Below, in pieces: positions 1 to 5,487 of a DNA stretch of 9,331 nucleotides. This DNA comes from CALMEH01 sp964548225 (GTDB lineage Bacteria; Acidobacteriota; Blastocatellia; Pyrinomonadales; Pyrinomonadaceae). Below the pieces are notes generated by a model. That model did no database searches, was not told the origin of the DNA, and saw only the letters and a program-made list of their open reading frames with translations. The position numbers were made by a program, and so were the translations under genes. The DNA lies in the NCBI GenBank assembly GCA_964548225.1, contig CAZJQP010000125.1:1-9331 (forward strand), in the 5' to 3' direction. Position 1 is the first letter of the stretch; every line of letters starts with the position of its first letter.

Positions 1-127
1 GTTCTGTCCACTCAATTTCTTGTTCTGTCCACTCAATTTCTTGTTCTGTCCACTCAATTTTTCATTCTGTCCACTCAATTTTTCATTCTGTCCGTTCAAT
101 TTCTTGTTCTGTCCGTTCAATTTTCTT
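1..127. repeat. 21-bp tandem repeat array, six units
   Basis: Six head-to-tail units start at 1, 22, 43, 64, 85 and 106. The shared core is TTCTGTCC(AC/GT)TCAATTT. Units 1 and 2 are identical. Units 3 and 4 end in TTTTC instead of TTCTT. Units 5 and 6 carry GT instead of AC after the TGTCC. The last unit has one extra T. The array may continue beyond the left edge of the window. No reading frame is evident. A single diverged copy in the opposite orientation lies at 281-293. Multiple direct sites of about 20 bp beginning TGT are typical of TnsB/TniA-type transposon ends, but no transposase is in view, so the function is unknown. Confidence 0.95.
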
Positions 128-191
128 GATATTTGCAGCAATATTTCTAAGCAGGTAAATAAACAGAATGAAATTGATAATATTTAGTCGT

Positions 192-270
192 GTTTTGAGT
201 CCCGCCTTTAGGCGGCTTCTTTCCGACGGCAAAGCGCGGCGGAAAGCCTGCTAAAGCAGAAACTCAAAAC
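192..270. repeat. Three-hairpin palindromic element, copy 1
   Basis: The outer arms GTTTTGAGT (192-200) and ACTCAAAAC (262-270) are perfectly complementary. They enclose three hairpins in series: CCGCC-TTTA-GGCGG, then CTTTCCG paired with CGGAAAG across a GC-rich loop, then CTGC-TAAA-GCAG. The whole 79-bp element can also fold as one long imperfect rod, because hairpin 1 and hairpin 3 are approximate reverse complements. A run of T follows the right arm. Related elements lie at 5351-5424 and 6747-6824. It is a repeat-type element rather than a tRNA, since the tRNA consensus loops are absent. Confidence 0.85.
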
Positions 271-280
271 TTTTTAATAA

Positions 281-293
281 GTGGACAGACAAG
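281..293 (-). repeat. Inverted single copy of the 21-bp array unit
   Basis: GTGGACAGACAAG is the reverse complement of CTTGTCTGTCCAC. That resembles the array unit context CTTGTTCTGTCCAC at 1-127 with one T missing. Together the array and this copy flank palindromic copy 1 as inverted termini. This arrangement would suit a small non-autonomous element, but the match is short. Confidence 0.45.
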
Positions 294-317
294 ATTATTT
301 TTAACTAAAACCTCTGG

Positions 318-406
318 AATAATTGAGAATTGATAATTGGAATTTGATAATTGGCGTGTAAATATATGGCAAATTATTAATTATTCATTCTCAATTCTCA
401 ATTATT
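318..406. repeat. Inverted pair of AT-rich heptamer arrays
   Basis: Five consecutive 7-bp units (AATTGAG, AATTGAT, AATTGGA, ATTTGAT, AATTGGC) run from 321 to 355. A second 7-bp series (AATTATT, AATTATT, CATTCTC, AATTCTC, AATTATT) runs from 372 to 406 in the complementary sense. The outermost 16 bp of the two arms (318-333 and 391-406) are perfectly complementary. It lies just downstream of the btuC stop codon and could form a long AT hairpin at the transcript end, but it lacks a classical terminator tail. The rest of 407-451 shows nothing recognisable. Confidence 0.85.
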
Positions 407-451
407 TTAGAAGTTATTCCTTTTATTTACTTTTGTCCGACTATTTGTCTA

Positions 452-1474
452 TCAATTTTTTCGCAAAAGCCAGATAAACATCGGCGCACCGATAAGCGCG
501 GTGATTGCGCCGACGGGCAATTCTCTTGGCGCGATTGCCGTTCGTGCGATTGTGTCGGCAATGACGACAAAAATTGCGCCCGCCACCGCCGAAAATGGCA
601 CAACCAGACGATTATCGCTCCCAACCGAGAGCCGAATCAGATGCGGAACTATCAGCCCGACATAACCGACCGAACCGCTTGCCGCAACCGAGATGCCGAC
701 GAGTGCCGAAGCCGTCGCAAAGACAATCAGCCGGACTTTATTGGTTTCCACGCCGAAATCAAAGGCATCGCGCTCGCCAATCATCATCAAATTTAAGGCT
801 TTTGCCTGTGAACTCAATAAAATCGTGCCTAAAATTACCGCCGCCGAAGTTAGATAAAATCCTTCCGGCGTAGCTTGCGACAAATCTCCGAGTAGCCAAA
901 ACGTGAACGAGCGGAGCTTTGTCGTATCAAGCAAGGAAGTCAGCAAAACCAGCACCGAAGAAAGAAACGTCGTTACAATCACGCCCGACAGAACGAGCCG
1001 CTCGACGTTCATTCCCGCCCGCGATTTTGCCATCTGATAGACCGCAACCGTCGCAAGGCTTGCCCCCGCAATCGCAAAAATCGGACGCGCAAAATCTGTG
1101 TTTGCAAAAAATACAAACGCCAACATCGTCCCCAAAGCCGCGCCGTTTGAAACGCCCAAAAGGTATGGCTCGGCAAGCGGATTTCTCAAAAGCGATTGCA
1201 AACTCGCGCCCGCCACCGCCAAACTCGCCCCAACCGTCGCCCCAAGCAAAACACGCGGCAGGCGAATCTCAAACAAAATTCTTCGCTGTGCTTCGGTTAA
1301 ATCGAAAAACGATAAATTTTCGCTCCCAAAATAAACCGCCAGCAAAAGCGACAGCAAAAATAAACCGCCAAGCGCAACAAAAATCTTAGAAGGGGAGAAG
1401 AGGAGAAAAGGAGAAGAGGAGATTTTCTTCTCTCCTTCTCTCCTCTTCTCCTTTTCTCCTCTTCTGTCTATCAT
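452..1474 (-). CDS. btuC: Cobalamin ABC transporter permease (FecCD/BtuC family)
   Basis: A 340-residue polytopic inner-membrane protein with the hallmarks of the FecCD/BtuC permease family. These include RLPRVLLGA near residues 71-79, the RNPLAEPYLLGVSNGAALG block at about 97-115 and the C-terminal ELPVGAITALIGAPMFIWLL segment. About ten hydrophobic helices follow residue 30. As a dimer with an ATPase it would move B12 across the inner membrane; B12 rather than siderophore is inferred from the upstream cobalamin riboswitch. ATG begins 6 nt after the btuF TAA, so translational coupling is likely. Residues 1-30 are an odd charged and serine-rich extension encoded by an inverted octamer repeat. 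The conserved fold starts near K30, so a later non-ATG start cannot be excluded. No BtuD ATPase gene follows in the window. Confidence 0.9.
   Translation of the reverse strand: MIDRRGEKEKRREGEKKISSSPFLLFSPSKIFVALGGLFLLSLLLAVYFGSENLSFFDLTEAQRRILFEIRLPRVLLGATVGASLAVAGASLQSLLRNPLAEPYLLGVSNGAALGTMLAFVFFANTDFARPIFAIAGASLATVAVYQMAKSRAGMNVERLVLSGVIVTTFLSSVLVLLTSLLDTTKLRSFTFWLLGDLSQATPEGFYLTSAAVILGTILLSSQAKALNLMMIGERDAFDFGVETNKVRLIVFATASALVGISVAASGSVGYVGLIVPHLIRLSVGSDNRLVVPFSAVAGAIFVVIADTIARTAIAPRELPVGAITALIGAPMFIWLLRKN
1396..1465. repeat. 27-bp perfect inverted repeat of purine octamers inside btuC
   Basis: Arms 1396-1422 and 1439-1465 are perfectly complementary, with a 16-nt pyrimidine-rich loop. 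Each arm is built of 8-bp units such as AGAAGAGG and AGAAAAGG, all purine on one strand. It encodes roughly residues 4-27 of BtuC and starts about 9 nt inside the start codon. The mRNA would form a very stable hairpin near the ribosome landing zone. A homopurine/homopyrimidine tract could also adopt triplex DNA. Confidence 0.93.
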
Positions 1475-1480
1475 TTTTTC

Positions 1481-2431
1481 TTAACGGCTTAACGCCTCCG
1501 CAATTTTCTCCAGCGCATCTACCAAACGGGGCGAAGGGCGCGACAGCAAATCGGCGTTTATTTTATAAATCCTTTTATTTTTGACGGCATTCGAGTTCTT
1601 AAAAACCTCATTCGGCTCAAGATTGTCAGGACTTTCCGAAAGAATTATCGCGTCGGGATTTAACGCGAGTGCCGTTTCTTTGCTCAGTTTCGGATAAGCC
1701 GTCGGCACGTCCTTCGTTACGGAAATTCCGCCGCCGCGCTCGATGATTTCGGTCAAAAAAGATTCTTTCCCGACCGTAAAAAGCGGCTCTTTGGAAATTT
1801 GCACAAAGGTTTTGACCTTCGTTTTGTCTTTAATTTGTTCGTCAATGTTGATAATTCTTTCCTGCAATTCGTTAAGCAGAATCGTCGTCCGCTCCATCGT
1901 CCCGAAAATCTCGCCAAGCTGTCGCAGATTTGCCAAAACGCCGTTCAAATTTGTCGGATTGGTAACAAAAACCGTGATATTTTGTGCTTCCAGAGTTTTT
2001 GTGAACGTCTCGATTTGCGACGCGGTGGAAACGAAGACGATTTGCGGCTTGAGCGCGATAATCGTTTCCATATTCGGGTTCATCGTGTCGCCGATTTTTT
2101 GGATTTTGTTGGCATCTTCAGGGAAATTGCAAAAAGTCGTAACGCCGACCAATCTATCGCCCGCGCCAACGGCAAAAATATTCTCCGTCAGGTTTGGAGC
2201 TAATGACACAACGCGCTCAACTTTTTCGGGAATCTTTAATTTCCGCCCCAAATCGTCGGCAATATCGCGCATCTTGACTTCTTCGCTTTGCGGAAAATTT
2301 GCAGATTTGCAAGCCGATAAAGCAAAAATGAATACAAAAATGCAAAAAAATGCCCGAAGCAATTCGGCAGAAATATGTGCGCCCTTATTTTGTGCGGGCT
2401 TGTGTATTTTCGGTTTTTGTAGATAGAACAT
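1481..2431 (-). CDS. btuF: Cobalamin-binding lipoprotein of ABC transporter (BtuF-like)
   Basis: A 316-residue periplasmic binding protein of the BtuF/FecB type (helical-backbone substrate-binding protein). After a longish basic N-terminus, a hydrophobic stretch at about 27-40 ends in the lipobox L38-S39-A40-C41, so it is probably a lipoprotein anchored in the membrane. The family signature RVVSLAPNLTENIFAVGAGDRLVGVT occupies about 73-98 in the mature protein, with LKPQIVF near 127-133 and LNPDAIIL in the second lobe. It captures B12 and delivers it to the BtuC permease encoded next. The ATG is preceded by AGGA six bases upstream, and this AGGA is embedded in the 3' arm of the riboswitch terminator. 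B12 specificity is inferred from the riboswitch; the fold alone would also fit a siderophore or heme binder. Confidence 0.88.
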   Translation of the reverse strand: MFYLQKPKIHKPAQNKGAHISAELLRAFFCIFVFIFALSACKSANFPQSEEVKMRDIADDLGRKLKIPEKVERVVSLAPNLTENIFAVGAGDRLVGVTTFCNFPEDANKIQKIGDTMNPNMETIIALKPQIVFVSTASQIETFTKTLEAQNITVFVTNPTNLNGVLANLRQLGEIFGTMERTTILLNELQERIINIDEQIKDKTKVKTFVQISKEPLFTVGKESFLTEIIERGGGISVTKDVPTAYPKLSKETALALNPDAIILSESPDNLEPNEVFKNSNAVKNKRIYKINADLLSRPSPRLVDALEKIAEALSR

Positions 2432-2483
2432 AAAAAATCCTGTCCGACACGCTAATCGCTAAACGAGTCAAACAGGATTTTTT
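2432..2483 (-). terminator. Riboswitch expression-platform terminator overlapping the btuF RBS
   Basis: On the minus strand, arms AATCCTGTTTGAC (2467-2479) and GTCGGACAGGATT (2436-2448) form a 13-bp stem with two G-U pairs. It is followed by a T-run that leads directly into the btuF ATG. The 3' arm contains AGGA at Shine-Dalgarno distance from the ATG, so folding would both end transcription and hide the ribosome site. In the aptamer core, CAGGA (within AGTCAGGA near 2573-2579) is complementary to TCCTG of the 5' arm and is a possible antiterminator partner. Confidence 0.85.
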
Positions 2484-2559
2484 CACTAAAAAAAGGAGAA
2501 CAATGAAATGACCTAACTTAACCAAACGTCTTGACGCGAGACGATTTTCGGATAAAAAA

Positions 2560-2735
2560 CTTCGGAAAAGTTCCTGACTTAACATTTATTATTTAATATT
2601 TATCATTTATCGTGTTCGATTAAATGATAAATGATAAGCGATAAATGCTCACAGTGGCGCGACCGTGCGGGAATTTCACCCGCTTCCTTAATTTCTAAAG
2701 TTTTCTTAGTCTGAAAAAGAACTCATTTTATTCAA
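2560..2735 (-). promoter_or_regulatory. Cobalamin riboswitch aptamer
   Basis: Read on the minus strand, the cobalamin core is clear. AAGGAAGCGGGTGAAATTCCCGC (about 2669-2691) matches the GGGAA...GGTGAAAATCC hairpin. It is followed by ACGGTCGCGCCACTGTGA (about 2649-2666), matching the CGCCACTGTGA box. AAGTCAGGAAC (2570-2580) matches the conserved AGTCAGGAGAC segment. Upstream AGTTC (about 2719-2723) can pair with GAACT after that segment, closing the core. B12 binding is expected to favour the adjacent terminator and shut off btuFC. The peripheral region between the two conserved parts is an AT-rich heptamer hairpin, not the usual GC-rich helices. Confidence 0.92.
2583..2647. repeat. Inverted heptamer arrays forming the riboswitch peripheral arm
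   Basis: Four 7-bp units of CATTTAT type (2583-2610) are followed, after a 9-nt loop, by four of ATAAATG type (2620-2647). The central 12 bp (2598-2609 with 2621-2632) pair perfectly and the rest pair imperfectly. The block fills almost exactly the gap between the conserved CGCCACTGTGA and AAGTCAGGA segments of the cobalamin aptamer. Confidence 0.9.
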
Positions 2736-2759
2736 ATGTTTCAAAAATTTGAACAACGA

Positions 2760-2778
2760 GTGATAAGAAAGTTATCAC
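2760..2778. other. Palindrome GTGATAA-GAAAG-TTATCAC in the divergent promoter region
   Basis: A perfect 7-bp inverted repeat with a 5-bp centre overlaps the predicted -10 of the btuF promoter. It lies 27 bp upstream of the predicted glgC -35. It could be an operator or part of the leader. A second short palindrome, TTCAAAT and ATTTGAA, is at 2731-2753. Confidence 0.4.
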
Positions 2779-2797
2779 GGCTTTGTGCAAAAGTCAA
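2769..2797 (-). promoter_or_regulatory. Likely promoter of the riboswitch-btuFC transcript
   Basis: On the minus strand, TTGACT (2792-2797) and TAACTT (2769-2774) are separated by 17 nt. A TG one base upstream of the second hexamer gives an extended -10. The start would fall near 2760, giving a leader of about 330 nt that contains the whole aptamer. Prediction from consensus only. Confidence 0.55.
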
Positions 2798-2804
2798 AAG
2801 CGTC

Positions 2805-2834
2805 TTGAAATCAAAGGAAAACAAAGGCTATTCT
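2805..2834 (+). promoter_or_regulatory. Candidate glgC promoter
   Basis: TTGAAA (2805-2810) and TATTCT (2829-2834) are separated by 18 nt, about 60 nt upstream of the glgC ATG. No Shine-Dalgarno sequence is visible in front of that ATG. Consensus-based call only. Confidence 0.45.
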
Positions 2835-2895
2835 AAATAGTGTTAAAGAATTTCCGTAAAGTCGCTCTCAGCGGCAAAATAAATCTAATATTTTT

Positions 2896-4191
2896 ATGAG
2901 TCAATACGAAAATGTTACGGCAGTAATTTTAGGCGGCGGCGCAGGCACACGACTTTTTCCTTTAACCCGTGAGCGTTCAAAACCTGCTGTCCCGCTTGGC
3001 GGAAAATATCGTTTGATTGATGTGCCGATTTCAAACTGCATCAACTCTTCGATTATGCAGATTTTTGTTCTCACACAGTTTAATTCCGCTTCGCTAAACC
3101 GACATATTTCCAGAACTTACAGATTTTCATCGTTTTCGAGCGGTTTTGTCGAAGTTCTCGCCGCCGAACAACGCAAAGATTCTCCCGATTGGTTTCAAGG
3201 CACGGCGGATGCTGTCCGCCAAGTTCTGCCGCACTTGCGCGATTGGAATGTGAAAACACTTTTGATACTTTCCGGCGATCATCTTTACCGGATGGATTAC
3301 CGCGACTTCCTCAAACGGCATTTTGAAACAAATGCCGACGTTACGATTTCCGTAATTCCCTGCAAACCTTCGGAAGCGGAAGAATTCGGACTGCTGAAAA
3401 CCGACGAGAAAGGCAAAATTATCGAGTTCAAAGAAAAACCGAAAGGCGCGGAACTCGAATCAATGCGCGTTGATACGACAAATTTCGGACTTTCAAAAGA
3501 AGAATCCGAAAAGCGTCCGTTTCTTGCTTCGATGGGCATTTATGTTTTCAATTACGAACGACTGACGGAACTGCTCGAAACCGATAATTCGTGGATTGAT
3601 TTCGGGCGCGAAATTATTCCCTCGTCAATTGAAAAGCTCAACGTCCAAGCGCATCTTTTTAACGATTATTGGGAAGACATCGGAACGATTCGTGCATTTT
3701 ATGAAGCTAATCTGGATTTGGCTTCGCCTCTGCCACAGTTTAATTTTTTCGATACGGAATCGCCGATTTACACCCGTTCGCGTTATCTGCCGCCGTCAAA
3801 AGTTCATAATTGCAATATTGATAATTCGATGGTTTCCGAAGGCTGTATTCTAAACGGCATCACGGCGCGAAACTCCATTATCGGTCTGCGTTCGCGGATT
3901 GATGCGGGAACAACGATTGAAAATTCTATCATTATGGGCGCGGATTTTTATGAAGCCATCGAAGATTTACAGGCAAATCTCAATTCGGATACGCCGCACA
4001 TCGGCATCGGTCAAAATTCTGTCATTCGCCGCGCCATTATTGACAAAAACGCCCGCATCGGCAAAAACGTGAAATTAATAAACCAAAACAAAATCGAACA
4101 TACCGACGGCGAAGGCGGCAGTTATTACATCCGTGAAGGTATTATCTTAGTCCCGAAAAACGCTGTCATTACGGATGGAACGGTTATTTGA
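2896..4191 (+). CDS. glgC: Glucose-1-phosphate adenylyltransferase (ADP-glucose pyrophosphorylase)
   Basis: A 431-residue cytoplasmic enzyme that makes ADP-glucose from ATP and glucose-1-phosphate, the committed step of bacterial glycogen synthesis. The N-terminal nucleotidyltransferase domain shows GGGAGTRL at 13-20, GKYRLIDVPISNCINS at 36-51, GDHLYRMDY at 127-135 (catalytic Asp as D134) and FKEKP at 178-182 (substrate-binding Lys as K181). NDYWEDIGT is at 256-264. A left-handed beta-helix domain follows from about 295. The C-terminus (RRAIIDKNARIG, then LVPKNAVITDGTVI) resembles cyanobacterial/plant enzymes more than enterobacterial GlgC. K384 and K421 align by spacing with the two Anabaena 3-phosphoglycerate lysines. 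It is the only plus-strand gene here, with no other glycogen gene nearby and no evident SD. Confidence 0.96.
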   Translation: MSQYENVTAVILGGGAGTRLFPLTRERSKPAVPLGGKYRLIDVPISNCINSSIMQIFVLTQFNSASLNRHISRTYRFSSFSSGFVEVLAAEQRKDSPDWFQGTADAVRQVLPHLRDWNVKTLLILSGDHLYRMDYRDFLKRHFETNADVTISVIPCKPSEAEEFGLLKTDEKGKIIEFKEKPKGAELESMRVDTTNFGLSKEESEKRPFLASMGIYVFNYERLTELLETDNSWIDFGREIIPSSIEKLNVQAHLFNDYWEDIGTIRAFYEANLDLASPLPQFNFFDTESPIYTRSRYLPPSKVHNCNIDNSMVSEGCILNGITARNSIIGLRSRIDAGTTIENSIIMGADFYEAIEDLQANLNSDTPHIGIGQNSVIRRAIIDKNARIGKNVKLINQNKIEHTDGEGGSYYIREGIILVPKNAVITDGTVI

Positions 4192-4201
4192 AGATAATGA
4201 A

Positions 4202-4243
4202 ACGCTGAGACGGAACGACTGCACCGTCGCTCCGTCTCAGCGT
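4202..4243. terminator. Bidirectional terminator between convergent glgC and the VWFA gene
   Basis: Arms ACGCTGAGACGGA (4202-4214) and TCCGTCTCAGCGT (4231-4243) form a perfect 13-bp stem, with an inner CGAC/GTCG extension. ATTTCTTTTT follows on the plus strand. It starts 10 nt after the glgC stop, and its last base is the last base of the TGA stop of the minus-strand VWFA gene. Termination is strongest for glgC; the minus-side tail is less T-rich. Confidence 0.85.
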
Positions 4244-5340
4244 CATTTCTTTTTCGCTGTATATGAATCACGCGCTTTGACGGCGACGTTTTCGCGGTTG
4301 ACTTTGACTTTTAGTTTGCGGCGTTTGCCATCTTTTGATTCATCTTTCGGAGCAAAACCGATACTGTAAAATTCGCGCAGTTCGGCGGCGACTTTCGAGA
4401 AAGATTTCGAGATATTTACGATGTCGTTTGCTTTGAAAACTTCGCCGCCAGTCCGCATTGCCAAATCGCTCAAATATTGGTCGGCTTTTTCATATTCTTC
4501 GCGGCTCGTGCCTTTACTGCTCATCATTCCGACATTTGGGATCGGAGACGGATTCGTGTCTTTGCCCGGAATTTGCGTTTTTTGCGGAACAATCGGCTTA
4601 TCCTTCATCGCTTGGACTTCAGCGAAAGTGTCATATTGCACAACGTAAATCAGCGCGTCCGATTCAATTGCGTTTGATTTATTGGACAAATCGCTGGCAC
4701 GTTCGCTCGAAGTATCAACGCCGTCAGAAAAAAGCACAATGGCTTTGCGTCCGCCGATTCTGCTCAATTTATCGTTCAAAACCAAATCAACTGCGTCATA
4801 GACGCTTGTGCCAAAATCAATTTTCGTTGATTTTATTGCCGCAAAAAGCTGTTTGCGGTCGTTTGTCGGCTCACACAAAACGCGAACTTCACCCGTAAAA
4901 GCGACAATCATCACGCGGTCTTTGGGGCTGAGTTCATTCAAAAAAGCAATTGCCGCGCTTTGAATTTCGGCTTCCTTAAACTTTGCCGAATAACTCATAT
5001 CCAAAACGAGCGCAACCGTAAAAGGCTCTTGTTCGTTGGAAAAATATGTGATTTCCTGTTCGACGTTTTCTTCAAAAACCTTAAAATCGTCCTTCGTCAA
5101 ACCGGCAACAAACTTGCTTTTGCGGTCAAGGACTTTGACTGGAATCGTTACTATTTCGGTGCTGATTTCAATCACGCCTTCATCTGTTTCGACATTTTCA
5201 TCTGTTGGCTGTGGAGTCGGTGTAGCCGTCGGACGCTGATTTTTTTTCGTGCCGTCATCTGTCGTCGGACGGCGCGATTGAGCAAAGATTAAACTGAAAC
5301 CTAAAATTAAAAGACAAACGGCAAGCGCGATTTTTTTCAT
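4243..5340 (-). CDS. Secreted VWFA-domain protein (acidobacterial VWFA-related family), paralogue A
   Basis: 365 residues. A signal peptide of about 20 residues (MKKIALAVCLLILGFSLIFA) is followed by a Pro/Thr-rich linker to about 50. A short beta-rich segment (LDRKSKFVAGLTKDDFKVFEENVEQEITYF, 71-100) is characteristic of the acidobacterial VWFA-related family. The von Willebrand A domain runs from about 107 to 240. Its metal-ion-dependent adhesion site is complete: D114-M-S116-Y-S118, T178 and D206 in FSDGVDTS. The tail 280-365 ends with a basic region. Such domains bind ligands or partner proteins through a divalent metal; the specific role here is unknown. It lies downstream of a close paralogue in the same orientation. 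The 147-bp gap holds a palindromic element in its 5' leader. No clear SD precedes the ATG. Confidence 0.88.
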   Translation of the reverse strand: MKKIALAVCLLILGFSLIFAQSRRPTTDDGTKKNQRPTATPTPQPTDENVETDEGVIEISTEIVTIPVKVLDRKSKFVAGLTKDDFKVFEENVEQEITYFSNEQEPFTVALVLDMSYSAKFKEAEIQSAAIAFLNELSPKDRVMIVAFTGEVRVLCEPTNDRKQLFAAIKSTKIDFGTSVYDAVDLVLNDKLSRIGGRKAIVLFSDGVDTSSERASDLSNKSNAIESDALIYVVQYDTFAEVQAMKDKPIVPQKTQIPGKDTNPSPIPNVGMMSSKGTSREEYEKADQYLSDLAMRTGGEVFKANDIVNISKSFSKVAAELREFYSIGFAPKDESKDGKRRKLKVKVNRENVAVKARDSYTAKKK

Positions 5341-5350
5341 ACAATTTTAT

Positions 5351-5424
5351 GTTTAGATTTCAAACTTTAGTTTGCCTAAAATCACCGGCGAAACGTGGCG
5401 TTTTCAACACGCTGAAGTCTGAAC
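5351..5424. repeat. Three-hairpin palindromic element, copy 3 (diverged)
   Basis: Outer arms GTTTAGATTTCA (5351-5362) and TGAAGTCTGAAC (5413-5424) pair over 12 bp with two G-U pairs on the plus strand. The 5' internal hairpin is CAAAC-TTTA-GTTTG, with the same TTTA loop as copy 1. The 3' internal hairpin is GCGT-TTTCAAC-ACGC. The middle hairpin is decayed. It sits 11 bp upstream of the start codon of VWFA paralogue A. A possible -10 (TACAAT on the minus strand, 5440-5445) lies just before it, but no good -35 is visible. Confidence 0.65.
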
Positions 5425-5487
5425 TTTGAACTGAATTCGATTGTATGATGCGCTTGCCGTAAAAAAAAGATGCAAAAGCAGGGATTT

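Noticed and set aside
192..270. tRNA-like gene from the cloverleaf fold
   Set aside because: The element has three hairpins in a closed stem, but the T-loop GTTCGAAT-type sequence, D-loop GG and a plausible anticodon arm are missing, and related copies lack them too.
574..1389. Plus-strand ORFs of 99 and 156 codons opposite btuC
   Set aside because: Their proteins are Pro/Ser/Arg-rich with no recognisable domain, as expected for the antisense frames of a membrane protein gene.
1743..2426. Plus-strand ORF of 227 codons opposite btuF
   Set aside because: It lies entirely antisense to a gene with clear family motifs and a riboswitch; no start signal or recognisable domain.
2385..2585. Small minus-strand ORF of 66 codons
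   Set aside because: It runs through the riboswitch expression platform and terminator and overlaps the start of btuF out of frame; the RNA element explains the sequence.
2683..2692. CTTCCTTAAT in the riboswitch identical to the hairpin arm of the 7942-8265 array
   Set aside because: A single 10-bp AT-rich match within a conserved aptamer segment is compatible with chance.
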